From the NCBI RefSeq assembly GCF_001687605.2, contig NZ_CP016539.2, positions 2,386,501 through 2,450,500 of the forward strand: a stretch of DNA of 64,000 bases. Direction: 5' to 3'. The position numbers and the translations under genes were made by a program. The first letter of the stretch is position 1. Each line of letters starts with the position of its first letter. Below, in pieces: positions 1-8,548 of this stretch. Source of the stretch: Planococcus plakortidis (GTDB taxonomy: Bacteria; Bacillota; Bacilli; Bacillales_A; Planococcaceae). The notes beneath the pieces were generated by a model, which was not told the DNA's origin, did no database searches, and saw nothing but the letters and a program-made list of their open reading frames with translations.

Positions 1-595
1 CGACATAATACGAGTTCGACGCAGCGATCAACCTGGCTTCGGCGAAGATGTCGACAACCGTGATCATGAACCCGAGGGAGATGGCTTTCATAACGACGAG
101 GAAGGCGCTACCGAATTCCGGCAATGCTTCAACGAGTGCCTGCGGCGTGATGATTCGCTTGAATGCCTGGAATGGTGTATATCCGAGTGATCTCGCCGCT
201 TCGATTTGCCCGTAGCTGACCGACAGGAACGAACCTCTGATCGTTTCGGCCTGGAAGGACGAGACCGTGAGAGACACCGCAACGATGAGAATCACAACCG
301 GTGAGATATTGTTCGCGTTGTAATCCAAATTCAGCAAGCCCGTGAAATAGCCGATGATGCTCGGCAAGGAATAATACATGATAAAGATGAACACAATCAG
401 CGGCGTGCCTCTCAAAAACAGCTTGAACAGCATGACTACTTGCTTCAGCACCGGCACATTGTATTCCTGGACCAGTGCCATCGCGGTCCCGATCAACACC
501 GACAGGATGAAAATGGTGATGGCCAACGCGACGGTTTGAGGGACGACACTTAAGATGCCGAAAAAGTTATCGACCAAAATATCCATGTTGAGCAT
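1..595 (-). CDS. amino-acid ABC transporter permease, second subunit (partial, 3' end outside window)
   Basis: Inner subunit of a polar amino-acid ABC importer. The visible part (198 codons from the ATG) has several hydrophobic segments and, near residue 155, the stretch EAARSLGYTPFQAFKRIITP, which is the EAA loop that contacts the ATPase. The start ATG (593-595) directly abuts the stop codon of the preceding permease gene, so translation is probably coupled. It is the last visible gene of the operon that begins with the GntR regulator near 4.87 kb. The C-terminus lies beyond base 1. The substrate cannot be read from sequence; the linked dehydrogenase suggests an opine or a related amino acid. 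Confidence 0.9.
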   Translation of the reverse strand, partial: MLNMDILVDNFFGILSVVPQTVALAITIFILSVLIGTAMALVQEYNVPVLKQVVMLFKLFLRGTPLIVFIFIMYYSLPSIIGYFTGLLNLDYNANNISPVVILIVAVSLTVSSFQAETIRGSFLSVSYGQIEAARSLGYTPFQAFKRIITPQALVEALPEFGSAFLVVMKAISLGFMITVVDIFAEARLIAASNSYYV

Positions 596-1306
596 TTACG
601 CCACCCTCTTTGCTTTGAGGCCTGAATCGAGCTTGAATTTCTGCGTTTTCTTCTCAAACAAGCGCACCATGCCATCTGATAGGAAGGTCACCACTATGTA
701 GATGGCTGCCACGATCAAGAACACTTGCACTTGGTTCATGCCGAATGAGGATGCGGCGATCAATTCCGCGCGGCCCATGATGTCAGCCACACCGAGTGCA
801 AACACAAGCGATGTATCATGGATCAAGTGAATGAGCGCATTGCCCCAGCCCGGCAACGCGACCGGCACCGTTTGCGGCAAAATGATGCGGAAGAATTTCT
901 TCGCCGGCGTGTAGCCCAGACTGTCGGCTGCTTCATGCTGTCCTTTGTCGACCGCCTTGTACGCAGCCCGCAACACTTCCGTCAAATAACCGCCGTGGTA
1001 AAGCGTCAAGGCCAAAATGGCCGCGACGGTCGCGCTCATGCTGGTGACATTGATGCCAAAATTCCCGAGCAATGGCGGCAACGCGTAATAGACAATGAAT
1101 AATTGAATGATAATCGGCACACTTCGGGTGAACGAAGAAATAACGACCGTAATTTGCTTCAGGACCGGAATATTCTTGACGTTGATCATAGTCAGCACAG
1201 CGCCTAATAATAAGCCCAGTACCGCCGACGCCAACAGAATGATAAACGTGATATGCGCGACATCTAGTAATAACGAAACGATTTCCCATGTGCTCGGTGT
1301 AACCAT
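596..1306 (-). CDS. amino-acid ABC transporter permease, first subunit
   Basis: 236-residue HisM/GlnP-type membrane permease with about five hydrophobic helices. The EAA loop is visible as EAADSLGYTPAKKF followed by IILPQ near residues 125-145. The length fits the family. The ATG is preceded by GGAGGC at good spacing. It forms a heteromeric channel with the neighbouring permease, served by the ATPase at 2.26-3.02 kb and the lipoprotein at 1.4-2.2 kb. An 89-bp GC-rich gap with an imperfect stem separates it from the binding-protein gene; such gaps often hold mRNA-stabilising structures behind a highly expressed binding protein, but that is inference here. Confidence 0.93.
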   Translation of the reverse strand: MVTPSTWEIVSLLLDVAHITFIILLASAVLGLLLGAVLTMINVKNIPVLKQITVVISSFTRSVPIIIQLFIVYYALPPLLGNFGINVTSMSATVAAILALTLYHGGYLTEVLRAAYKAVDKGQHEAADSLGYTPAKKFFRIILPQTVPVALPGWGNALIHLIHDTSLVFALGVADIMGRAELIAASSFGMNQVQVFLIVAAIYIVVTFLSDGMVRLFEKKTQKFKLDSGLKAKRVA

Positions 1307-1396
1307 ACAGCAAGCCTCCCCTTTCGCAACTGGCGCTCTCTCCTGAGGGGCCCATCCGCTTCCGCCCAGGAGGGTTCGCCATCAAATTTGGCCGAG

Positions 1397-2233
1397 CTAC
1401 TCTTTCTTCGTCACTTCATACTGGAACACGTCTTCTCCGTAGTATTCCTCCGAAATCTCAGAAAGCGTGCCTTCTTCTCTCAATTCCTTCAAGACCTGAT
1501 CCACTTCTTCCATCAGCTTTTCATTTTCTTCTGATTTGTAGATGAGCATGATCGTCTCGCCGACATAGATCGGATCTGGCTGCACCACTTTCAAGCCGAG
1601 CTCTTCGATGATTTCGTTCTGCCCTAGGTTCGCCGGACCGATGAATGCATCGTATTTGCCGTCGTCAATTTCTTTCAAGCGCTGTGCGTAAGGGATATCG
1701 CCACTGGATTCTTCCAGCTCAAGTTTATGATCAGGGTTCGCTTCCTGCCAGTCCAACACCACTTGCAAGGTTCCACCGCCCGCTGTAAATGGCGTGATTT
1801 TCTTGCCGACCAAATCTTCGAGCGTTTCAATGCCGCTGCCTTCTTTTACATACATTTTGATCAAGCTGCGGCCAGTCGGTTCAGATGGCACGAGGAATTG
1901 CTCTTCCCGTTCAGGCGTCGGGTAAAAACCGCCGACGTTCAACTCATACTTCCCTGTTTTCAATCCCGTTTCCTGCGCACTGTCCGCAACCGCTTGAATG
2001 TTAAATGCATAATCTTCGAGTTTTTCATCGATGGCCCGCAAGACGTCCGGCTCATAGCCAAGGATCTTGCCGTCCGCTGTCTGCCAGCTTAAGTTCTTCG
2101 ATGTTGGCGGGGTCGTCACTTCAATCGTCCTGACGTCGCCGTCCGCTTGCACTTCCGATGCCGGCTCATCGCCGCACGCTGCCAAAGCCATAACCGATCC
2201 CAATGTGAACACAGCCAATGTACGTTTCTTCAA
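1397..2233 (-). CDS. amino-acid ABC transporter substrate-binding lipoprotein
   Basis: Extracellular solute receptor of the importer. With a TTG start at 2231-2233 the protein begins MKKRTLAVFTLGS and has the lipobox LAAC about 20 residues in, so it should be a membrane-anchored lipoprotein of about 278 residues. I prefer this TTG over the ATG three codons upstream, because the AAAAAGGGG ribosome site touches that ATG but lies at normal distance from the TTG. The body resembles the family 3 (SBP_bac_3) fold, with early GYEPDVLRAI and a late EEGTLSEISEEYYGED segment. It sits between the ATPase and permease genes. Confidence 0.9.
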   Translation of the reverse strand: MKKRTLAVFTLGSVMALAACGDEPASEVQADGDVRTIEVTTPPTSKNLSWQTADGKILGYEPDVLRAIDEKLEDYAFNIQAVADSAQETGLKTGKYELNVGGFYPTPEREEQFLVPSEPTGRSLIKMYVKEGSGIETLEDLVGKKITPFTAGGGTLQVVLDWQEANPDHKLELEESSGDIPYAQRLKEIDDGKYDAFIGPANLGQNEIIEELGLKVVQPDPIYVGETIMLIYKSEENEKLMEEVDQVLKELREEGTLSEISEEYYGEDVFQYEVTKKE

Positions 2234-2257
2234 TAAAAACATCCCCTTTTTGTTTTT

Positions 2258-3022
2258 TTATGAATGAACTGCCATTAATTCCACTGCTTGCGGGTAATAC
2301 TGCTTGAGAAATTGCCGTGTCCGTTCGTTTTGCGATTGTTCGAAGATTTCTTCAGGCGACCCTTGTTCGACGATATGGCCTTTTTCCATAAAGACGATTT
2401 TATTCGATACTTTGCGGGCAAAGTCCATTTCGTGTGTGACGAGAAGAATCGTGACACCGGTCTGTGCAACGCGTTCAATGACTTTCAGCACTTCTGCGAC
2501 GAGTTCGGGGTCGAGTGATGAGGTCGGTTCATCAAATAGCACGACATCCGGTTTAACGGCCAAGGCCCGTGCAATGCTCACCCGTTGCTGTTGGCCGCCT
2601 GACAAGCGCGAAGGATACTCGTCTTTCTTTTCCAATAAGCCGACTTTCTCAAGTAGATCGATGCTTATTTCGTACGCTTCTTTTTTGGACTTTTTCTGGA
2701 CAGCGATTTGGGCATCCATGACGTTTTCAACAACTGTTTTGTTTTTGAATAAATTAAACTGCTGGAACACCATCGCCGTGTTGCGCCTTAATTGAAGAAT
2801 CTCTTTTTTATGGATTTTCTTGAAATCAACGCTGACATCCGAGAGCTGCATTTGCCCTTCGTCCGGTTCGACCAGGTAATTGACACATTTCAAAATCGTC
2901 GTCTTCCCCGTTCCACTCGGCCCGATAAACGTGACGACGTCGCCTTTATTGACCTGCAAATCCACGCCTTTCAATACTTCCTTATCCCCGAATGACACTT
3001 TCAAGTTTTGAATCGCTAACAT
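2258..3022 (-). CDS. amino-acid ABC transporter ATP-binding protein
   Basis: 254-residue cytoplasmic ATPase of the polar amino-acid uptake (GlnQ/HisP) type. Walker A GPSGTGKT is at residues 34-41, the Q-loop is at VFQQFN, the ABC signature LSGGQQQR is near residue 140, and Walker B VLFDEPTSS is near 160, followed by the H-loop in LVTHEMDFA. All catalytic motifs are intact. The ribosome site AAAGGAGTGA precedes the ATG. It follows the dehydrogenase gene after about 40 bp and precedes the binding lipoprotein, so the importer is encoded as ATPase, receptor, permease, permease. Confidence 0.96.
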   Translation of the reverse strand: MLAIQNLKVSFGDKEVLKGVDLQVNKGDVVTFIGPSGTGKTTILKCVNYLVEPDEGQMQLSDVSVDFKKIHKKEILQLRRNTAMVFQQFNLFKNKTVVENVMDAQIAVQKKSKKEAYEISIDLLEKVGLLEKKDEYPSRLSGGQQQRVSIARALAVKPDVVLFDEPTSSLDPELVAEVLKVIERVAQTGVTILLVTHEMDFARKVSNKIVFMEKGHIVEQGSPEEIFEQSQNERTRQFLKQYYPQAVELMAVHS

Positions 3023-3065
3023 GAACCCTCACTCCTTTACGGAATTATTGTCAATTGCATGTGTT

Positions 3066-4124
3066 TCAGTTAATTAGTTTTGCGGCGGCGCCGTAGCTGC
3101 TCAATTCTTCAAAGGTGATGTTCTCAAGATTGACGCCTTCTTTGCGGTAATCCACTGCCGACAGCAAGCAAGTGATGTCGATCAGCGAGTCGGTGTATGG
3201 AATTTCAATTCCGGCTTTTTTGGCAATTTCCGAAATGGCCACCAAGCCGAACGGAATGTCTTCTGTAAAGTAACGGTGATTCAAGGTGGTCGGCCCATTA
3301 CCTTCCGGGAACAAGCCAGGTAAGGCCTTGTACAAATCGGAATAATCGGTGCCGTAGAAATTGTTCAAGATGCTCAAAATGTCTTGGGTCTCGACGTGGA
3401 ACAGATCGGCAATCTTTCTGCGCTCTTCGTCCACTTTTTCGATGTACCGCACCGTCAATGGCGAGACGCCGTCCGGGTAAAAGCGGAACGCTTTCGAATC
3501 GTCGATGCGGCTGGCGTTGAACACCGAGATCGGCACATGGACGACGACGTTCGTGTTGTTGAACGAAGTCTCGAAAATGTTCTTGGATGGAATGAGATGC
3601 GGAAACCGTTCCCAGAACTGCAGCGGCAATGCCGGCTGCCCGTTAGCTGTCGCAAGCGTGCTGAGCAACACATTGCTCTTGATCCGCCGAATCACCACGC
3701 CCCCTGCATCGTCGGCGTTGCTGATGAACGGTTGTGCACTCGTCTCGGCGATCGTGATGTTTTTCGCTTCAATGTCACTTCCGAGAATCTGCTTGCACTC
3801 AATCGCTCCCCAGTATCCCGGAATAAAGACAATGGTCTGATTGGGCTCTAAATACGGCTGCATTTCCTTGATGACCGGCTTATGCCCGTCCGCCGTCGTC
3901 GAGACGATGATGATCTCAGCTCCACTCACTACTTGCTCCATCGAAGTCGACGCTTTCAGTAGAACCGAACCGGAATAGATGCCGGTTACGTCCAATCCAT
4001 CACGGGAAATCTGTTTCGCTCTGTGTTCATCTCTTGTGTACAACTTCACCTGTTCCTCGTTCAATGCCAGATAGCCAGCAATTGCTTGGCCTGTATTTCC
4101 TCCACCGATCACTGCATAAGTCAC
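3066..4124 (-). CDS. NAD/NADP octopine/nopaline dehydrogenase family protein
   Basis: 352-residue oxidoreductase. The N-terminal Rossmann fold is clear (GGGNTG at residues 7-12); the C-terminal half carries the helical domain typical of octopine/nopaline dehydrogenases, including HRYFTEDIPFGLV near residue 280. Known family members make or split opines (N-carboxyalkyl amino acids) from an amino acid and a 2-oxo acid with NAD(P)H. The start is GTG (4122-4124) behind AGGGGTGG. The gene lies between a GntR regulator and an amino-acid ABC importer on the same strand, which suggests the imported solute is its substrate or precursor. The real substrate and direction of reaction are unknown; some proteins of this family are uncharacterised. 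Confidence 0.85.
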   Translation of the reverse strand: MTYAVIGGGNTGQAIAGYLALNEEQVKLYTRDEHRAKQISRDGLDVTGIYSGSVLLKASTSMEQVVSGAEIIIVSTTADGHKPVIKEMQPYLEPNQTIVFIPGYWGAIECKQILGSDIEAKNITIAETSAQPFISNADDAGGVVIRRIKSNVLLSTLATANGQPALPLQFWERFPHLIPSKNIFETSFNNTNVVVHVPISVFNASRIDDSKAFRFYPDGVSPLTVRYIEKVDEERRKIADLFHVETQDILSILNNFYGTDYSDLYKALPGLFPEGNGPTTLNHRYFTEDIPFGLVAISEIAKKAGIEIPYTDSLIDITCLLSAVDYRKEGVNLENITFEELSSYGAAAKLIN

Positions 4125-4156
4125 AGAACCACCCCTAAGTTTAGTTTATGGCCAGG

Positions 4157-4867
4157 TTATTTCCCCTCGCTCGCTGCTTTGTTCGCGCTCTCGTATTGTT
4201 CGACTGCCTTGACCGCGACTTTCATCGCTTCAATGATGTGTTTTTCAATCTCCAGCTCCGCCCGGTCTTTATCCCGGTTGACCATGGCATCCAGAATGAC
4301 TTCGTGCTCATCGGAGGAAGTTTTGATCTCCACTAAATGCTGGTGCGCCAAATGTCGATAGCGATTAAGCCGGTCGTTCAACTGGAAGATGATCTTCACG
4401 ACCGTGGTGTTATTGCTGATGGTATAGATAGCGTTGTGGAACTTGCCGCCGAAATCCTCGGTGTCTTTGTAATTCTCTAAACGCGAAGTCAATTGCACCA
4501 TCTTTGTGAGATAGGATAAATACTCAATCGACTCATCCGTTAAATTATCGATGGCGTCGCGGATCAAGATTCCTTCGAGCTTGCTTCGCATAATAAACAG
4601 CTCTTTTACTTCTTTGATCGAAATGGGCGTGACACTGAAAGTGCCATTGTAATTACGCACCACTAACTCTTCCACTTCCAAGCGCTGCAACGCTTCACGA
4701 AGCGGCGTCCGGCTGATTTCCAGTTCTTTCCCAAGCTTCTCATTAACAATCGCCTGGCCAGGTTCCAACACACATTTCAAGATCTTTTCTTTAATTTGTT
4801 CATATGCAATATCTTTTGCGGATATTCTGCCTAAATTGCCTTCCATCGTCTCAAACAGGATGGCCAC
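4157..4867 (-). CDS. GntR-family (FadR/FCD type) transcriptional regulator
   Basis: 236-residue one-component regulator. Residues 17-75 form the winged helix, with SRTPLREALQRLEVE as the recognition region; the rest is an all-helical FCD ligand domain with the metal-type residues FHNAI, NDRLNRYRHLA and EHEVILDA. It is the first gene of the opine/ABC operon and probably senses the transported compound. The start is uncertain: a GTG at 4865-4867 almost touches AAAGGGGG, while the first in-frame ATG, seven codons on, has no ribosome site at usual spacing. The promoter region carries matching inverted repeats, so autoregulation is likely. Confidence 0.9.
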   Translation of the reverse strand: MAILFETMEGNLGRISAKDIAYEQIKEKILKCVLEPGQAIVNEKLGKELEISRTPLREALQRLEVEELVVRNYNGTFSVTPISIKEVKELFIMRSKLEGILIRDAIDNLTDESIEYLSYLTKMVQLTSRLENYKDTEDFGGKFHNAIYTISNNTTVVKIIFQLNDRLNRYRHLAHQHLVEIKTSSDEHEVILDAMVNRDKDRAELEIEKHIIEAMKVAVKAVEQYESANKAASEGK

Positions 4868-4894
4868 CCCCTTTAAATATTTTAATATCTGAAT

Positions 4895-4938
4895 AATTGT
4901 ATACAGTTATTATAACTTTAATTATTCAGAATACAATT
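4895..4938 (-). promoter_or_regulatory. promoter and candidate GntR operators of the opine/ABC operon
   Basis: Read on the minus strand there is a -35-like TTGTAT (4931-4936), a 16-bp spacer and a consensus -10 TATAAT (4909-4914). A perfect palindrome TGTATACA (4898-4905) lies just downstream of the -10, and AATTGTAT (4895-4902) is repeated inverted as ATACAATT (4931-4938) over the -35. Sites of this TGTATACA kind are commonly bound by FCD-type GntR regulators. Their position over the promoter suggests repression by the adjacent regulator. Confidence 0.6.
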
Positions 4939-4987
4939 ACTATTTTGATTTTTATTGAAATTAGTTTAGAATTTTTAATAATAAACA

Positions 4988-5024
4988 TAGAAAAAGCCCC
5001 CGATTAAATGCATCGACGGCTTTT
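4988..5024 (-). terminator. intrinsic terminator of the FemAB/GNAT-like gene
   Basis: On the minus strand a GC-containing stem (AAAAGCCGTCGAT paired with ATCGGGGGCTTTT, short mismatch) is followed by TTTTTCTATGTTT. It lies just after the stop codon at 5058. Confidence 0.75.
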
Positions 5025-5057
5025 CGAAAATTTAAAAATAAAATGTTATTTTATATC

Positions 5058-5987
5058 TCATGATTGTTTAGTAAATCGATATGCTGGAAAAAACTGAACC
5101 CGCTTATCTACCCTTCCTGCTGCGCATAGCTCCTGATAAACTTCTTCATTCCATATTTTTCGGCCAGTGCAAATTGGAGCAAGTAATGTTTCAATGGCCA
5201 TTCTCGAATGTAATTGCTCTTTTGGACTCCAAATTTTTTGGAGTCCTTTTTCTTTTGCCCAAATGTATAATGCGCACTTCAACAATTTATCAGTTTCAAA
5301 GTACTGAAGTCTCGAAGCTTTAGCATCAAATAAAGTATAGACGATGCTTTCTTGTACTTGGCTAAAGTTCATAGCTATTACTTTATTATTAAAGCTAAGT
5401 TCGACTGCTACATAATCGTCAAAACTGTCTACCTTTACAAAGGCAAGATACTGATTCAAGCTTTTATATGTTTCTTCATCAGAACGATGGACAAAGCTTT
5501 TGAATACGTTTATTGCAGCCTCCCCTTCAATCACCCTGTATTCTACACCGGAGTCTATGGCATTCCAAAGTTTGCTTAAATCTTCTTTACCAATTTGATC
5601 GAGCGGCTTTTCTAAATCCATACCGTATCTATCTCTTACATATTCAAGCTCGTAGCAATCCAGAAAATCTACTGCATTTGCAAAAGGGGAGCTAAACTCT
5701 ACTTCTTCACACACGATATTGTTTTCTAAACAGTATTTTTGAAATGCCTCTGTAAATTCAAAAACCAGATCCCATTTCCGTTCTGGAATGCAATTTATGA
5801 CTACTGGTCCTCCAAACCCTGGTGTTGGAACCAAGTCATAAAAAACTTCGCCATCGATCATTTTATCAATCGCACGTTTAGTGAAGATATGCTTTATATG
5901 GCCGGCTTCATTTTTGAATTCAAAAACTTCGTAATTATCAATTTTTGTAGTGTTATATAGTCCATCATTTAGAAAGATGTTTTTCAT
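5058..5987 (-). CDS. FemAB/GNAT-like acyltransferase of unknown substrate
   Basis: About 309 residues. The motif TPGFGGPVV near residue 60, the double-domain size and the C-terminal FFPAYR resemble FemAB/GNAT-fold transferases found at the edges of Gram-positive polysaccharide loci; this is recognition by pattern, not a firm family call. The ATG at 5985-5987 is chosen over one 11 codons upstream because AGCGAGGG lies at correct distance from it. It is transcribed in the same direction as the capsule operon but has terminators on both sides, so it is its own unit. A role in aminoacylating or acylating a capsule sugar is a guess. The moderate AT content fits the neighbouring capsule genes. Confidence 0.6.
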   Translation of the reverse strand: MKNIFLNDGLYNTTKIDNYEVFEFKNEAGHIKHIFTKRAIDKMIDGEVFYDLVPTPGFGGPVVINCIPERKWDLVFEFTEAFQKYCLENNIVCEEVEFSSPFANAVDFLDCYELEYVRDRYGMDLEKPLDQIGKEDLSKLWNAIDSGVEYRVIEGEAAINVFKSFVHRSDEETYKSLNQYLAFVKVDSFDDYVAVELSFNNKVIAMNFSQVQESIVYTLFDAKASRLQYFETDKLLKCALYIWAKEKGLQKIWSPKEQLHSRMAIETLLAPICTGRKIWNEEVYQELCAAGRVDKRVQFFPAYRFTKQS

Positions 5988-6065
5988 TTTGCTTTCCCTC
6001 GCTTTCTTTAGAATGAACATGTTATAGAAAGTGTAAAGAAGCTAGGTTAAAATCTCGTTAAACAG

Positions 6066-6104
6066 AAAAAACCACTTGATTCTGGTTCGAATCAAGTGGT
6101 TTTG
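6066..6104 (-). terminator. strong terminator of the capsule operon
   Basis: Perfect 12-bp stem ACCACTTGATTC/GAATCAAGTGGT (6071-6082, 6089-6100) with a 6-nt loop and TTTTTT on the minus strand, three bases after the last capsule gene. Confidence 0.9.
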
Positions 6105-6107
6105 CTA

Positions 6108-7274
6108 TTACTTCGTTACAGAAGCGGAATTTGTTACTCCAAGACATTGCTGGATTTTCGAGATAACTCGTGATTGTTGCTCTTCTGTCATATTTGAACC
6201 AGATGGCAAGCACAGTCCTCTTTCGAAAAGCTTCTCACTGACAATCTCATCGTCGCTATGAGCATAGAAGTCATTACCTTCAAACAATGGTTGAAGATGT
6301 AGCGGCTTCCATACTGGACGCGCTTCAATATTTTCTTCAGCTAATGCTTCGATAATTTCACCAGGCGTAACAGAGATTTTCTCAGGATCTAAAGTTAAAG
6401 TCGTGAGCCAGCGATTTCCGTAAGTACCTTCAAGCTCAGGCATAAAGTCTAAACCATCGATACCACCAAGTGTTTCCACATAGCGATTAAATACCGCCCG
6501 TCTCGCCAATACACGTTCATCCAACACTTCCAACTGAGCACGGCCGACCCCTGCCAGGATATTGCTGAGGCGATAATTATAGCCTACAACACTATGCTGG
6601 TAATGAACTGCTTGATCTCTTGCTTGCGTCGCCAAGAACCGGGCACGCTTCAAGCCTTGGACATCATTCGAGATGAGCATTCCTCCGCCGGAAGTTGTGA
6701 TAATTTTGTTCCCATTGAATGAAAAGATACCGTATTTGCCGAACGATCCACTTGGCTGTCCTTTGTAATAAGAACCTAATGATTCAGCCGCATCTTCTAC
6801 AATCGGAACCCCGAAGCGGTCACAAATGGCCATCAACTCATCCAGCATAGCGGACTGTCCATATAGATGAACAATGATAACCACCTTAGGTAGTTTGCCT
6901 TTTTGTTCAGCATCTTTTAATGCCTTCTCAAGAGCGACTGGGGACATATTCCATGTGGACTCTTCTGAATCGATGAAGACCGGTGTCGCACCTGTATACA
7001 AAATCGGATTCGCACTGGCGATGAAAGTCAGTGTCGAACAAAATACAGTATCTTCTTTACCAACTTCAAGCAATTCTAATGCCAAATGAATCGCAGCAGT
7101 TCCAGAACTCGTTGCTGCTGCATCTTCTACTTGTGCATACGCTGCGATTTCTTTTTCAAAACCGTCGACGTTTGGGCCAAGAGGAGCAATCCAATTCGAA
7201 TCAAAGGCGTAGTCAATATAAGATTTTTCGTTTCCACTCATATGCGGAGACGAGAGAAAGATTCTTTCCGTCAT
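6108..7274 (-). CDS. pglE: DegT/DnrJ/EryC1/StrS aminotransferase, PglE-like
   Basis: 388-residue PLP-dependent sugar aminotransferase. By family and context it should convert the UDP-4-keto-6-deoxy sugar made by the PglF-like enzyme (17.4-19.3 kb) to the 4-amino sugar. The fold is shown by TSSGTAAIHLALE near residue 55, DAAESLGSYYKG near 165 and the PLP-lysine region FSFNGNKIITTSGGGM near 185. The ATG follows TTAGGAGC. It is the last gene of the capsule operon, next to PglD- and PglC-like genes, which together specify a diacetylbacillosamine-type sugar. Confidence 0.88.
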   Translation of the reverse strand: MTERIFLSSPHMSGNEKSYIDYAFDSNWIAPLGPNVDGFEKEIAAYAQVEDAAATSSGTAAIHLALELLEVGKEDTVFCSTLTFIASANPILYTGATPVFIDSEESTWNMSPVALEKALKDAEQKGKLPKVVIIVHLYGQSAMLDELMAICDRFGVPIVEDAAESLGSYYKGQPSGSFGKYGIFSFNGNKIITTSGGGMLISNDVQGLKRARFLATQARDQAVHYQHSVVGYNYRLSNILAGVGRAQLEVLDERVLARRAVFNRYVETLGGIDGLDFMPELEGTYGNRWLTTLTLDPEKISVTPGEIIEALAEENIEARPVWKPLHLQPLFEGNDFYAHSDDEIVSEKLFERGLCLPSGSNMTEEQQSRVISKIQQCLGVTNSASVTK

Positions 7275-7284
7275 AAAATCGCTC

Positions 7285-7941
7285 CTAAGCTTTCCGATTG
7301 GCAGTGCTTACTGTCTGATCGGCTGTTTTGATAATGCGTGCCGGCACACCGACTGCTGTCGAATGTTCTTCAATATCATCGATTACGACAGATCCTGCAC
7401 CAATTGTACTCCAAGCTCCGATACTTTTTGTCGGGATAACCGTAGCCCCGGCTCCAATATGGACACCGTCGCCAACTAATACACCGCCAGTAATCATGGC
7501 CCCAGGAGAGACATGCGCGTAGTCGCCAATCACACAATCGTGTTCAATCACTAGACGTGTATTCAAGATGACATGGGAGCCAACTTTCGCGGCTGCGTTT
7601 ACAATGACTCCTGGCATAACGACTGTACCAGGGCCAAGTTCAGCACTCGGGCTGACGATTGCTTCTTTATGAATAATGGTCGCGTAGTTATCCTCTGATA
7701 AATTAAGCTTACTTGCAATTTTTTGTCGCACAGCGTTTGCACCGATGGCAATGACAACTTTGGCTTGTTCCTGGCGAATCAGCTCATGGACTGAAGAGCT
7801 TGGCCCATAGAAACATTCACCTCTTTTTTCAAGTTCTGAATACTTGTCATCTAATCTTGCAATTACTGTATCTCCATTGGATGTAACGTTATCCGCTATG
7901 ACACGCGCATGACCGCTATCCCCGATTAATATTACTTTCAC
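7285..7941 (-). CDS. pglD: sugar O/N-acetyltransferase, PglD-like (left-handed beta-helix)
   Basis: 218 residues. The N-terminal part is a Rossmann-like nucleotide-sugar binding domain (IGDSGHARVIADNV); from about residue 95 the sequence shows hexapeptide repeats (GPGTVVMPGVIVN, GVHIGAGATVIP, WSTIGAGSVVI), ending PARIIK, typical for the NeuD/PglD family. It would N-acetylate the UDP-4-amino sugar produced by the downstream aminotransferase, using acetyl-CoA. The GTG start is behind GGAGGTCGTAAT. It directly follows the PglC-like gene with one base between. Confidence 0.88.
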   Translation of the reverse strand: MKVILIGDSGHARVIADNVTSNGDTVIARLDDKYSELEKRGECFYGPSSSVHELIRQEQAKVVIAIGANAVRQKIASKLNLSEDNYATIIHKEAIVSPSAELGPGTVVMPGVIVNAAAKVGSHVILNTRLVIEHDCVIGDYAHVSPGAMITGGVLVGDGVHIGAGATVIPTKSIGAWSTIGAGSVVIDDIEEHSTAVGVPARIIKTADQTVSTANRKA

Positions 7942-7942
7942 A

Positions 7943-8548
7943 TTACGACCTCCTGGATGTCGAACTGCCTTTAAATTTTGTCATTGTCGCTTGGCCATCT
8001 TGGGAAATCCCTTCCGACTTGAATACTTTCATCACCGTCATAAAAAGAATCTTAATATCCAACCATAAAGATTGGTTCTCCACATACCAAACATCATATT
8101 CGAATTTCTGTTCCCATGAAATCGCATTTCGGCCATTTACTTGTGCCCAGCCCGTAATTCCCGGTCGAACAGCGTGGCGTTTCTTCTGCCTTTCATTATA
8201 TAAATCCAAATATTCCATTAGAAGAGGGCGCGGACCCACAAAGCTCATATCGCCTTTTAAAACATTTAGAAGCTGCGGGAGTTCATCCAAGCTCAATTTA
8301 CGCACGACTTTTCCGAAAGAGGTTAAACGGACATCGTCTGGCAACAATTCACCGTTCTCGTCTCGCTCATCTGTCATAGAACGGAATTTAATGACGTGAA
8401 ACGGTCGCTCTTCAAGCCCAGGTCTTTGTTGTTTAAACACTACTGGGGACCCGATTTTACTTCGTATTAAAAGAGCAGTTATTAAGATGACAGGCGATAA
8501 GACCATCAAAGCTATTAAACTTACTATGAAATCAAACAGTCTTTTCAT
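7943..8548 (-). CDS. pglC: undecaprenyl-phosphate sugar-1-phosphate transferase, PglC-like
   Basis: About 201 residues, the short monotopic bacterial sugar transferase type. It has one N-terminal membrane segment (residues 5-27), KFRSM near residue 57, [21 protein letters not shown] near 92 and [14 protein letters not shown] near 130. The reaction is transfer of a sugar-1-phosphate from UDP-sugar to undecaprenyl phosphate at the inner face of the membrane, starting the repeat unit. The ATG at 8546-8548 is preferred over an in-frame TTG three codons upstream. It overlaps the glycosyltransferase gene by 17 bp. Confidence 0.92.
   Translation of the reverse strand: MKRLFDFIVSLIALMVLSPVILITALLIRSKIGSPVVFKQQRPGLEERPFHVIKFRSMTDERDENGELLPDDVRLTSFGKVVRKLSLDELPQLLNVLKGDMSFVGPRPLLMEYLDLYNERQKKRHAVRPGITGWAQVNGRNAISWEQKFEYDVWYVENQSLWLDIKILFMTVMKVFKSEGISQDGQATMTKFKGSSTSRRS

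Noticed and set aside
1307-1396. Riboswitch between binding-protein and permease genes
   Set aside because: The 89-bp gap can form a partial stem but matches no known RNA class that I recognise.
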